Below are positions 51,490 to 60,277 of a stretch of 64,000 bases of DNA, in pieces (positions within the stretch are counted from its first letter, which is position 1; every line of letters starts with the position of its first letter). A program made the position numbers and the translations under genes. Origin of the DNA: Verrucomicrobiia bacterium (GTDB lineage: Bacteria; Verrucomicrobiota; Verrucomicrobiia; Palsa-1439); assembly GCA_022072455.1 (NCBI GenBank), contig JAJVHY010000007.1, forward strand, positions 1-64,000, written 5' to 3'. The notes beneath the pieces were generated by a model. The model did not search any database, had not been told where the DNA came from, and worked only from the letters and a program-made list of their open reading frames with translations.

Positions 51490-52527
51490 ATGGTATCCAT
51501 CATCCAACGTTTCCCAGAAAATCCACTCCTGCGCCCCGCCGACATCCCGGCCAGCACACCGGATCTGACGGTCGAGTGCGTATTGAATCCCGGCGCGTTC
51601 CGGTATCGCGGGCGCACCGGCTTGCTCCTGCGCGTCGCCGAACGGCCCCGGCAAGAACCGGGTTGGATCAGCACGCCAGTCCTCGACGCCGGCCAGATCA
51701 AAATCCTCCGCGTCCGCCAGAACGACCCGGATTTGAAAAGCACCGACCCGCGCGTTTTCACCTACAAGGGCCGGCAATACTTGACCACGTTGTCCCATCT
51801 CCGGTTGGCGTGGAGCGAGGACGGCATCCATTTCACCGTCGAACCGCAGCCGGCCTTGCTTGGCGTGGGCGACCACGAGACGTTTGGGATTGAAGATTGC
51901 CGGGTGGAGTTTGTGGCCGGTCAGTATTGGTTGACCTATACCGCCGTGTCGGAGTTTGGCGTGGGCGTTGGGCTGATTTCGACAATGGATTGGCAGACGT
52001 ACACCCGGCACGGCATCATCTTTCCGCCGCACAACAAGGATTGCGCGCTCTTCCCGGAGAAAGTTGCCGGCCACTACTGGGCGTTTCATCGGCCAAGCGG
52101 TTTGGGGCTGGGCGGTAATTTCATCTGGCTGAGCCGGTCGCCGGACTTGTTGCATTGGGGCGATCATCGGTGCATTGCCGCGACTCGTCCCGGCCAGTGG
52201 GACAGCGAACGCATCGGGGCCGGCGCCGCGCCGATCAAGACAGAGCGCGGCTGGCTCGCGATTTACCACGGTGCCGACCAGAAAAGCCGGTATTGCCTCG
52301 GCGGCTTGTTGCTCGATTTGAATGACCCTTACCGGGTGTTGGCGCGTTCGCGTGAGCCACTCATGGAGCCGGTCGCGGATTATGAGCAGCGCGGCTTTTT
52401 CGGCAACGTTGTCTTCACAAATGGTCACGTCGTGGATGGGGATTCCATCGCGATTTATTACGGCGCGTCCGATTCGCTCGTCTGCGGCGCGCGCGCGTCA
52501 ATTCAGGAGATCCTCAAAAGATTATGA
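51490..52527 (+). CDS. GH130-family beta-mannoside phosphorylase, 345 aa
   Basis: Five-bladed propeller family: ECVLNPGAFRYRGRTGLLLRVAER, DPRVFTYKGRQYLTTLSHLRLAWSEDG, IEDCRVEFVAGQYWLTYTAV, DCALFPEKVAGHYWAFHRP, RIGAGAAPIKTERGWLAIYHG and FFGNVVFTNG, the order seen in mannosylglucose and mannooligosaccharide phosphorylases. It splits beta-1,4-mannosides with phosphate to mannose-1-phosphate. No signal peptide, so it acts in the cytosol on imported fragments. The stop overlaps the next start by ATGA. A second member lies at 59318-60277. Confidence 0.85.
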   Translation: MVSIIQRFPENPLLRPADIPASTPDLTVECVLNPGAFRYRGRTGLLLRVAERPRQEPGWISTPVLDAGQIKILRVRQNDPDLKSTDPRVFTYKGRQYLTTLSHLRLAWSEDGIHFTVEPQPALLGVGDHETFGIEDCRVEFVAGQYWLTYTAVSEFGVGVGLISTMDWQTYTRHGIIFPPHNKDCALFPEKVAGHYWAFHRPSGLGLGGNFIWLSRSPDLLHWGDHRCIAATRPGQWDSERIGAGAAPIKTERGWLAIYHGADQKSRYCLGGLLLDLNDPYRVLARSREPLMEPVADYEQRGFFGNVVFTNGHVVDGDSIAIYYGASDSLVCGARASIQEILKRL

Positions 52528-54626
52528 AATTCCACATTGTTCTTGCCGTCAGCGCGCTGACAGTTTCGAGCTGGGCCGCAAGCGAATCATTGATCGCCAA
52601 CGGTGATTTCGCCACCACGACCGGCTGGCACGCGCCGAGCACCACCATTTCCTACCCGCAGGACGGTGAGAATACTTTTCTCCGGTTGCAATCCACCGAA
52701 CCCGGTCAGAACGTCCTGATTTACCGGGCCATCCCGCTCCCGCCGGAGGTCAAAGCGTTGGAACTGAGTTACCGGGTTCGGTTCGAGGGCATCAAACCGG
52801 GGGAACAACCGTGGTTCGATGGACGCATCATGATGAATTTCAAGGATGCCGATAAAAAAACTGTTGGCAGCCCCAGCGCACCTAGCTTCCGCGGCACAAA
52901 AGCCGAATGGGAAACGCGGACCCAAAGTTTTCTCGTACCGGAAGACGCGACGACTCTCGAATTCATGCCCACACTGTTTCAGGCGCAGGCCGGTACGCTG
53001 GACTTTGATGATTTTCAACTCAAGCCCATCGCGCCGGAAATCGTCCGCGCCCAAATCGCCGAGCGGGCAGCCAAACTCCGCGCGAAAGTCACCCGGTCGG
53101 CCGACCAATCGATCATTGCCAACGGCGATTTCGAATCGGACCAAAATGGTTGGGTCAAAGCCGGTGACCCGAACGTCCGCATCGAAACCGAAGACGGCAA
53201 TCGTTTCCTGCGCCTCGAAAGCACTGAACCCGGCAAGATGTACTCGGTTTACCGGGCGATCCCGCTGACAGCCGACGACAAGGCGTTTGAGCTGACTTGC
53301 CGGGCGCGTTACAGCAACATCAAAGTCGGCAGCAAGTCGTGGTTTGACGGGCGGATCATCATCAACCTGAAAGATGCCGGCAAAAAGGTCGTCGGCTCGC
53401 CGGGACCGCCGGTCTTCAAAGGGACGATCACCGACTGGAAAACAGTTACCCGGAAATTCCTCGTCCCCGACAATGCCATCTCGCTCGAACTGATGCCGAC
53501 ATTGTTTCACGCGAGTTCCGGCACGCTGGACATTGACGACTTGCAGTTGAAACCGATTGACCCGGCCACCGTACCCAAACCGGTCGACATGTCGTCGCCC
53601 GTGGTCGCCGCGCCACCGGTCGACAAACTCCCACCGGAACTACGCGTCGTCGGCAACGAACTCCACACCGCCGCCGGCCAACCCGTCTGGTTGCAGGGCC
53701 TCAGTGTGGACAGCCTCCAATGGTCAGCGACCGGCGACCGCATCGTCACGTCCATCGTCGTCGGCATCGAACAGTGGAAAGCCAACTGCATCCGGCTAGC
53801 AGTTACCGAAAACTTTTGGTTTGGCCGGTCGGATTTTCAGAAGGACGGCGGTAAACGCTACCGGCAGGTGATTGACAGCGCGGTCAATACGGCCGCTGCC
53901 CGCGGCGCGTACCTGGTGATTGACCTCCATCGCTTCCGCGCCCCGACTCGCGACCACTTGGAATTCTGGAAGGAAGTGGCCGCCCAATACAAAAACCATC
54001 CCGCTGTGATGTTCGACATCTTCAACGAACCCCACGACATCACCTGGGAAGTCTGGCGCAACGGCGGCGAGGTGACGGACAAGGTCAAACGCAAGGAAGG
54101 TGTCGCGGTCGAAAACAAAGACGAACTCCGCCGCTTTCAAGCCGTCGGCATGCAGGAGTTGGTCGAAGCGATCCGCGCGGTTGGCGCAAAGAACATCATC
54201 ATTGCCGGCGGGCTGGACTGGAGCTACGACATCAGCGGCATCCTCAAAGGGTTCGCGCTCGAAGACAAAACCGGCAACGGCATCATGTACTCGACCCACG
54301 TTTACCCATGGAAAAGCGATTGGCAGAACAAGTTCCTCGTCGTCGCCGAAAAACATCCGCTCTTCCTTGGCGAAGTCGGCGCGATCCGCGCGTGGGAAGA
54401 TTTTTCGTTCATCGGCCCCAGCCAGCGTTACCCGCTCGAAGGCTGGGCTGAGGATGTGGTGGCGTTGATCCAGAAACACAAACTGAACTGGACCGCCTTC
54501 AGCTTCCACCCGACATGCGGCCCGCCGATCATCACCGGCTGGGATTACAACCCGACGCCGTTCTGGGGTGTCTACGTCAAACGCGCCCTAGGCGGCGAAG
54601 TGTTCGAGTTGAAGAAACTGCGCTGA
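52524..54626 (+). CDS. GH5 enzyme with two tandem CBM-like modules, 700 aa
   Basis: Signal peptide (MKFHIVLAVSALTVSSWA), then two homologous jelly-roll modules at about 21-170 and 195-345 (both start with IANGDF, contain RLxSTEPG, YRAIPL and PWFDGRI/SWFDGRI, and end with GTLDFDDFQLKPI or GTLDIDDLQLKPI). The GH5 barrel from about 370 has VWLQGLSVDSLQW, acid/base Glu502 in FDIFNEP and nucleophile Glu617 in LFLGEVGA. It is a longer paralogue of the 516-aa GH5 two genes upstream. Likely a secreted endo-beta-glucanase or mannanase. Confidence 0.87.
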   Translation: MKFHIVLAVSALTVSSWAASESLIANGDFATTTGWHAPSTTISYPQDGENTFLRLQSTEPGQNVLIYRAIPLPPEVKALELSYRVRFEGIKPGEQPWFDGRIMMNFKDADKKTVGSPSAPSFRGTKAEWETRTQSFLVPEDATTLEFMPTLFQAQAGTLDFDDFQLKPIAPEIVRAQIAERAAKLRAKVTRSADQSIIANGDFESDQNGWVKAGDPNVRIETEDGNRFLRLESTEPGKMYSVYRAIPLTADDKAFELTCRARYSNIKVGSKSWFDGRIIINLKDAGKKVVGSPGPPVFKGTITDWKTVTRKFLVPDNAISLELMPTLFHASSGTLDIDDLQLKPIDPATVPKPVDMSSPVVAAPPVDKLPPELRVVGNELHTAAGQPVWLQGLSVDSLQWSATGDRIVTSIVVGIEQWKANCIRLAVTENFWFGRSDFQKDGGKRYRQVIDSAVNTAAARGAYLVIDLHRFRAPTRDHLEFWKEVAAQYKNHPAVMFDIFNEPHDITWEVWRNGGEVTDKVKRKEGVAVENKDELRRFQAVGMQELVEAIRAVGAKNIIIAGGLDWSYDISGILKGFALEDKTGNGIMYSTHVYPWKSDWQNKFLVVAEKHPLFLGEVGAIRAWEDFSFIGPSQRYPLEGWAEDVVALIQKHKLNWTAFSFHPTCGPPIITGWDYNPTPFWGVYVKRALGGEVFELKKLR

Positions 54627-54641
54627 ATCGGGTGGCAACTG

Positions 54642-55991
54642 ATGGCTACCAGTTTACGACTGCAGAATCTGGAGGTGCCGTGTGACACTTCCTACGATGT
54701 GATTGTGATCGGCGGCGGCCCCGCTGGTTGCACCGCGGCCGCGGCCGCGGCGCGCGAAGGGGCGCGCACCTTGTTGCTGGAAGCATCTGGTTGCTTGGGC
54801 GGCAGCGGAACGTCGGCGCTGGTTCCAGCGTGGTGTCCATTCTCTGATAAGGAACGGATTATCTACGCCGGCTTGGCTGCCACAATCTTTGCCCGCGCCA
54901 AAGAAGGCATGGCACATGTCAAGCCTACGGACCGCGACTGGGTGCCGATCGACGCCGAACGCCTCAAACGTGTGTACGACGATCTGGTAACCGGCGCGGG
55001 CGCGACCGTGTTGTTTCACACGATGTTGGCGCACGTGGAAACGGATCGCGCCGGCCGAGTCACCGGCATTCTCACGGCCAACAAAGCTGGACTGCGAGCC
55101 TGGCGCGCATCGGTCTTTGTGGATTGCACGGGCGACGCCGATCTCACCGCATGGGCTGGTGGCGAGTTCCAGAAGGGCGATGCCGCCGGCACGCATCTGA
55201 TGCCGGCCACCCACTGCTTCGTGCTCTCAAATGTGGACGATTATGCGTTCCGCCACGGGCCAGCCGTCTACGGTGCCACCCCCAACGGCCCAATCCAGAG
55301 GATAGTGGCCTCCGGCAAGTATCCATTGATTTCCGATCTGCATTGCTGTTGTAATTTTGTCGGACCGGGCACCGTCGGTTTCAATGCCGGCCACATCTTC
55401 GAGGTGGACAACACCGATCCAGCCAGTGTCTCAGCGGCGCTCATTCAGGGACGTAAAATGGCTGCGCAGTTTCGTGACGCCTTGGCGGAGTTTCACCCCC
55501 AGGCGTTCGGCAACGCCTTCCTCGTCACCACCGGCGCCCAAATGGGGATCCGCGAAACCCGGCGCATCGTTGGCGACTACGTCCTGACCCTCGACGATTA
55601 CCTCCAGCGGCGGAGTTTCACGGACGAGATTTGTCGCAATTGTTACTACATTGACGTGCACTGGGCGAAAGACCAGATCGTGAAAGACAAAGCACAGATG
55701 GCGCAATGGGAGACTGCCGGTTACCGGTACAACCCCGGCGAATCACACGGTATTCCGTATCGGTGTTTGACTCCGCACCAGCTGCGCAACGTGTTGGTGG
55801 CCGGGCGTTCGATATCCTGCGAACAGTTGGTGCAGGGCAGCGTGCGCGTCATGCCGGTCTGCTTGGCGATGGGCGAAGCCGCAGGACTGGCTGCCGCGCT
55901 GGCTGCCCGGCACTCGCTGGCTGATGTCCATGCGGTGGATGTCGGCTGCTTGCGCGCCCGCCTCCGGGAAGAGGGCGGATATTTGCCGTGA
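54642..55991 (+). CDS. FAD-dependent oxidoreductase (FAD_oxidored family), 449 aa
   Basis: Rossmann motif YDVIVIGGGPAGCTAAAAAAREGARTLLLE, conserved VFVDCTGDADLTAWAG, GAQMGIRETRRIVGDYVL and the C-terminal FAD motif QLRNVLVAGRSISCEQLVQGSVRVMPVCLAMGEAAG. These enzymes are common in planctomycete and verrucomicrobial sugar loci but their substrates are not known. It is the last gene of the plus-strand unit (15 bp after GH5), ending 7 bp from the convergent pseudopilin. Related to the flavoenzyme at 57984-59321. Confidence 0.85.
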   Translation: MATSLRLQNLEVPCDTSYDVIVIGGGPAGCTAAAAAAREGARTLLLEASGCLGGSGTSALVPAWCPFSDKERIIYAGLAATIFARAKEGMAHVKPTDRDWVPIDAERLKRVYDDLVTGAGATVLFHTMLAHVETDRAGRVTGILTANKAGLRAWRASVFVDCTGDADLTAWAGGEFQKGDAAGTHLMPATHCFVLSNVDDYAFRHGPAVYGATPNGPIQRIVASGKYPLISDLHCCCNFVGPGTVGFNAGHIFEVDNTDPASVSAALIQGRKMAAQFRDALAEFHPQAFGNAFLVTTGAQMGIRETRRIVGDYVLTLDDYLQRRSFTDEICRNCYYIDVHWAKDQIVKDKAQMAQWETAGYRYNPGESHGIPYRCLTPHQLRNVLVAGRSISCEQLVQGSVRVMPVCLAMGEAAGLAAALAARHSLADVHAVDVGCLRARLREEGGYLP

Positions 55992-55998
55992 GCAAGCG

Positions 55999-56784
55999 CT
56001 ACCGGAGATTGAAATTGTTCATCGAAGTCGCGCTGGCGTCGCGGACGATGTTGTTGCTGACATAACCCGAGCTATACCAGCCGGCATGCCCATCAGTGAA
56101 CAAGATGTTCCCGCCGTTTTGGTGTTTGGTGAGATCAAACACTGACCCCACGTTCCCAACGTTCGCGATCCCACCCAGATGCCAGTCCGTGGCTTCGGCC
56201 ACATGAATCGCGTTCGCCGGCCGGGCAATCGCGCCGAATGGCCGCGGCACCGACCACGCCCGCGGATTCGCCCCACCCCAACCACCGGGCGTCTGCAAGT
56301 ACAACGATTCGGCATACGTCGCACCCCACGGACATTCGTTCGGATCATTTTCCGGGCAACCCCAAACGGTGTTCTTCAACCCATACTTCTGTTTCCATTT
56401 ACCCCAGTATGCCGAGCTTTTGATCCGCGTGGGATCTTCCGGCTCATTGTTGCCGAGCGGCGGCGGGTTGAGCCCGGCCCATTGGCGCAGGCCGGTGTAC
56501 GGGCCGATACAATTCCACATTCCATACGCGCCGGCCGTTCCGGCCGCGTTGTAAGACGACGCTGCATTCAGGGGCGGCAAGAAACCATGGTGATCGTCGA
56601 GATACATCTGAAAGCCCAGCCCGATTTGCCGCAGGTTGGCGACACATTTCGTGGTGCGCGACTTGGCCCGCGCCGTCCGCAACGCCGGCAACAACAGACT
56701 CGCCAACAAGGCAATAATCGCCACGACGACCAAGAGTTCGATCAAGGTAAAGCCGGTCCGTCTTGATTTTTTCCGATTCGTCAT
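55999..56784 (-). CDS. Pseudopilin-like protein with H-X9-DG motif, 261 aa
   Basis: Prepilin signal [28 protein letters not shown] after a basic leader (MTNRKKSR), [22 protein letters not shown], Cys/Pro-rich middle, and the motif [17 protein letters not shown] (H-X9-DG). ATG at 56784 follows the PL22-like gene by 66 bp and a dyad (56846-56859) lies 62 bp before it, so it may be expressed both with the phosphorylase operon and alone. Third such pseudopilin in this part of the window. Confidence 0.87.
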   Translation of the reverse strand: MTNRKKSRRTGFTLIELLVVVAIIALLASLLLPALRTARAKSRTTKCVANLRQIGLGFQMYLDDHHGFLPPLNAASSYNAAGTAGAYGMWNCIGPYTGLRQWAGLNPPPLGNNEPEDPTRIKSSAYWGKWKQKYGLKNTVWGCPENDPNECPWGATYAESLYLQTPGGWGGANPRAWSVPRPFGAIARPANAIHVAEATDWHLGGIANVGNVGSVFDLTKHQNGGNILFTDGHAGWYSSGYVSNNIVRDASATSMNNFNLR

Positions 56785-56845
56785 CGAAACCCCATTGCCA
56801 TGGCAAAAATACTCCCACCACCTTCGATACGCCAGTGGCGACTCA

Positions 56846-56859
56846 TTCAATCAGTTGAA
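56846..56859. promoter_or_regulatory. Candidate operator, dyad copy 4
   Basis: TTCAATCAGTTGAA differs from the consensus arms by one base. It overlaps the stop codon of the PL22-like gene and ends 61 bp upstream of the pseudopilin ATG at 56784 on the minus strand. Confidence 0.45.
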
Positions 56860-57987
56860 GCGGTTCAGATCCGTCACCGTCACCAACGCCACATCCACGC
56901 GGTCGTGGACGGTCGTGGTGTAGCAGATGTACCGGTCGTTCTGGCAGAATTGCGGATGCGGATGCAGATGAACGCACTGCGTCAACCCAGCCGCCAGCGG
57001 CGGACGGTTCACGATTTCCACTTGCCGGCCGGTGACGGTGTCAAGAAACGCAACATGACAGTCCGAAACTACCGGGTCGGCCATGCGGTCCGTGACCAGA
57101 TAGCGCCCCGTCCGGTCGGAATGACCGTGCGCGAGATGGCCGGGCCAACGGATGGTTTCCGCGCGCGTGGCAAGATTCACTTTCTTGATCCCAACTCCGT
57201 AATGCACATACCAGACATGTTGACCGCCGCTATCCCACCATTCATGGCCACTGTGGCTGACCGGCTCCTGCAAAATCGGCCGCAATTTTTCACCGCGCCG
57301 AATCCACCAGAGCCGGTGATACAACTGCGCCCCATCAAACGGCTGCCGGTCTTTGTGATCCTGCCAATACTCGTAAGCGACCATCTGCACCGCCGGGTCG
57401 GTGGGGCTGAACAACGCGTGATCCAAGAACTGGTTCTCGACCGTTTGCCACAACACGTACGGGGCGCCGTCCAAAGGCAACTCCCCGATGTGCGTGACCG
57501 CGTTTCCATTCGGTAAAACAAACCGGGTATCCAGATTCAAACTCCGCCGATCCGCCGAGAATGTCGGATGCGTAGCCAACCGTTCCAGTTTGCCGTGGGC
57601 CAGTTCTTTCGGAAAACGATTCACTAATACCGGCTGGTCATTTGCCTCGGGGCCGCGCTTCCAAATATCCAGCTGGTTGCCCCAATAAACATCGCCCGTG
57701 GTCCGATCCACCACCGGCCGCGCCGAGGGAAACTGGGTTTCGGGATACACGCGCATTTCATCCCGCTCGAAGTCCACCACCCCCAAAACCTGCTGGGCAT
57801 ATCGGCCACCGGCCGGCGGAAAGCCGCACCCCAGCCAGAGAAACCGGCCATCGTCGGTGAAGCTGGGGTGAGTATAGTAAAAGGACTGCTGCACCGGCGC
57901 GAGTCGTTCAGTCAGGATCCAACTCGCGACACCACTGTTCGGATTCTTCCAGCGCGTGAACAGTCGCGAAGTTTCAGGCGTCTTCAT
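56851..57987 (-). CDS. PL22-like oligogalacturonate lyase/beta-propeller protein, 378 aa
   Basis: Beta-propeller protein with repeated WD/TolB-like strands (SFTDDGRFLWLGCGF, PTFSADRRSLNLDTRF) and His clusters SHSGHEWWDSGGQHVWYVHYG, HGHSDRTGRYLV and CVHLHPHPQF, resembling the Mn-binding site of oligogalacturonate lyases (PL22), which act in the cytosol on short unsaturated oligouronides. Some relatives in Verrucomicrobiota have no proven lyase activity, so a sugar-binding or other lyase role remains possible. ATGA overlap with the upstream flavoenzyme. Confidence 0.72.
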   Translation of the reverse strand: MKTPETSRLFTRWKNPNSGVASWILTERLAPVQQSFYYTHPSFTDDGRFLWLGCGFPPAGGRYAQQVLGVVDFERDEMRVYPETQFPSARPVVDRTTGDVYWGNQLDIWKRGPEANDQPVLVNRFPKELAHGKLERLATHPTFSADRRSLNLDTRFVLPNGNAVTHIGELPLDGAPYVLWQTVENQFLDHALFSPTDPAVQMVAYEYWQDHKDRQPFDGAQLYHRLWWIRRGEKLRPILQEPVSHSGHEWWDSGGQHVWYVHYGVGIKKVNLATRAETIRWPGHLAHGHSDRTGRYLVTDRMADPVVSDCHVAFLDTVTGRQVEIVNRPPLAAGLTQCVHLHPHPQFCQNDRYICYTTTVHDRVDVALVTVTDLNRFN

Positions 57988-59321
57988 AGAATAATTGAGC
58001 CGCCTGCCGCGAGTTTACTGCGCACTCGCGCAGCAGCGAGAGTGGTAACCGGAGTGTTCGAATCGAGCGCCAGCCACGCTGCCACTCCGGCCGCCTCGCC
58101 GGTCTGATTCATATTCACCATCACCCGCGCCGCCGCGTGCGCTTCCGGTTCAGCATCGAACATCCGGCCCGCCAACAACAAATTCGGAAACGTCCCCGGC
58201 ACGATGCTCCGCAGCGGAATTTGATAGAAGGTCGGGTCCACCTTCTCCGGCGGGCGCCACAGCGACCGTACCGGGGGCGCCCCCGGGCAACAATACTCCT
58301 GCGTCCCGTCGAGGTACTTCAGCGTGATGCCGGGCTTGTCCTGGTGATGCACGTCCACCCGGTAACTCCCATTCGCGATGGCGTCACCGAACTGCCGGCC
58401 CTGCAACACATCCGCGGCAGTCAGTTGATATTGGCAGCGCACATGCCGGGTCTCGCGAATCCCGATCCGCGCCGGTAACGCCTGCAAAACACCCCGCCAG
58501 CCGGGCACATACTTTCGCAGCAAATCCATGATCGCCCGCACCTGCCGGCGCCCTTCCATCTCGGAAAAAGTCAGTTGCTCCGCCTCCGCCGCATTCGCGT
58601 CATACACCCGTGTCCCGGCCAGCATGTACACCGGCGAATTCGGAATCGCCGTGCCCCACGCAAACCCCGCGGGCAAATCAAACTCCGCCGCGTGCTCGCG
58701 AATGACCTGATCCAGTTGCACGCCGTCCACCAGATAATCGCTGATCGCGGCGCACGTCGTCGAAGGTTGAATATGCGCCACCGCGTATGTCACCAATCCC
58801 GCGCGGTGACACAAATCGCCGTCGCCACTCGCATCAATGAACAGCCGCGCCCGAATCGCCTGCCGGCCGCTCTTGTTCTCGATGATGGCGGCGCGAAGTT
58901 GACCGTCCACCACATGCGGCGCGACAAACTGCGTATGCAACAACGGCGTGATCCCGGCTTCGCGGATGAGTTCGTCGAGTTCGATCTGCAGTTCCTGCGG
59001 ATTGAACGCCCAGGCCCAATGCGGACTGCGTTCGCGATCCGTCACTGCTTTGCGCCGCCGCAACCGGTCGATGACCTCCATCGTCAACCCGGCAATGATC
59101 TGTTTTCGATACGTCGTGTCGAACGGGCTGTGCCAGACGTTCACCAACGACAACGTCGCCACACCGCCGAAGCTGCCGGCTTTCTCGACGATCACCACGC
59201 GCGCCCCCAACCGCGCCGCCCGCACCGCCGCAAACACGCCGGTACAACTCCCCCCAATCACACACACGTCACACTCGTGAACAACCGGCACATCCCGCGC
59301 GGGTTCGTGGAGCGTGTTCAC
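57984..59321 (-). CDS. FAD-dependent oxidoreductase (FAD_oxidored family), 445 aa
   Basis: GTG at 59321 overlaps the GH130 stop (GTGA) and is preferred over an in-frame ATG at 59369. Motifs: CDVCVIGGSCTGVFAAVRAARLGARVVIVEK, LFIDASGDGDLCHRAG, RIGIRETRHVRCQYQLT and FPNLLLAGRMFDAEPEAHAAARVM..GEAAGVAAW. It is a relative of the 449-aa flavoenzyme at the end of the plus-strand half. Its place between the phosphorylase and the PL22-like gene suggests oxidation of a released sugar or uronic acid, which is inferred. Confidence 0.85.
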   Translation of the reverse strand: MNTLHEPARDVPVVHECDVCVIGGSCTGVFAAVRAARLGARVVIVEKAGSFGGVATLSLVNVWHSPFDTTYRKQIIAGLTMEVIDRLRRRKAVTDRERSPHWAWAFNPQELQIELDELIREAGITPLLHTQFVAPHVVDGQLRAAIIENKSGRQAIRARLFIDASGDGDLCHRAGLVTYAVAHIQPSTTCAAISDYLVDGVQLDQVIREHAAEFDLPAGFAWGTAIPNSPVYMLAGTRVYDANAAEAEQLTFSEMEGRRQVRAIMDLLRKYVPGWRGVLQALPARIGIRETRHVRCQYQLTAADVLQGRQFGDAIANGSYRVDVHHQDKPGITLKYLDGTQEYCCPGAPPVRSLWRPPEKVDPTFYQIPLRSIVPGTFPNLLLAGRMFDAEPEAHAAARVMVNMNQTGEAAGVAAWLALDSNTPVTTLAAARVRSKLAAGGSIIL

Positions 59322-60277
59322 TGCCGGCACAGGGCGATCAAGTCGTCCACGTGCGCCGTGGCGAGACATTCGACGGTATCGGCGGCGCCGTAGTAGATTT
59401 TCACTTCGCCATTTGGTTCGAGAATCATTCCGCCGGGAAACAGCACATGCCCGCGAAAACCGTTCAGTTCGTAGTCAGTCGTAGGCGTCAATAACGGCTC
59501 GCGCATCATCCCGACAACTTTCCACGGCTGTTCGAGATCAAGCAACATCAGACCGATGGTGTAGGTCTTGTGCCAATTGGGATGCCAGGCCGGTAATTCT
59601 TTGGTCTTGTCCACGTTGACGGCGTGGTAAGCGGTCAACCAACCAGCACGCGTCTTGATTGGCGGCGCGCCGGGGCCGATCTTGCAATTCGCCCACGGGA
59701 CTTGTTCCGAGCCGAGGACGAGTTGCGTGTTGCCCCAGTACGCACAGTCGGGCGAATCGGAGAACCAGAGGTCAAATGCTTCCGGCGCGCCACGCCCGTA
59801 AATCGGGAATGGGCGTTCCAGCCGCATGAACTTTCCGTTCACCCGTTCCGGGAATAACACCATGTTCCGATTGTCGGGGGCCGACAGACTCAACACTTCC
59901 CACTTGTCGAAATCATCCGTCACGGCGATGCCACCGCGAATGCCGTGCGCGGTGTCCACCGCGAAACACAGATAGCAGCGGCCATCAATCACACTGATGC
60001 GTGGGTCGTAGGCCCGCCGAATTTCGTCGGTCTTCCATTCAATCCACGGTTTGGGCTGCGGTGCCCAGCGAATCCCGTCATCGGAAAACGCAACTCCGAT
60101 ATTCGTGCCGGCAAAATTGGCGGTACCAGGCTTGCCACCGTAGTCGTTGCGAAAGACCATGACGTACTTGCCTTGGAATTTTGTGACGCCGGCATTGAAG
60201 ATGAGCGTGGCCGGGTACGGAATCCGATCAGCCGTGAGAATGGGATTAGCCGGACAACGGGTCAGGACAGTGTTCAT
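59318..60277 (-). CDS. GH130-family beta-mannoside phosphorylase, 319 aa
   Basis: ATG at 60277 overlaps the GH94 stop (ATGA); the open frame continues upstream to 60619 but that part overlaps GH94 and is not family-like. Motifs: FNAGVTKFQGKYVMVFRNDYGG, YDPRISVIDGRCYLCFAVDT, NRNMVLFPERVNGKFMRLERP, KIGPGAPPIKTRAGWLTAYHA and KIYYGAADTVECLATA. This is closer to mannosylglucose-type phosphorylases than the copy at 51490. It would yield mannose-1-phosphate and glucose (or mannooligosaccharide) in the cytosol, complementing GH94. Confidence 0.87.
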   Translation of the reverse strand: MNTVLTRCPANPILTADRIPYPATLIFNAGVTKFQGKYVMVFRNDYGGKPGTANFAGTNIGVAFSDDGIRWAPQPKPWIEWKTDEIRRAYDPRISVIDGRCYLCFAVDTAHGIRGGIAVTDDFDKWEVLSLSAPDNRNMVLFPERVNGKFMRLERPFPIYGRGAPEAFDLWFSDSPDCAYWGNTQLVLGSEQVPWANCKIGPGAPPIKTRAGWLTAYHAVNVDKTKELPAWHPNWHKTYTIGLMLLDLEQPWKVVGMMREPLLTPTTDYELNGFRGHVLFPGGMILEPNGEVKIYYGAADTVECLATAHVDDLIALCRQ

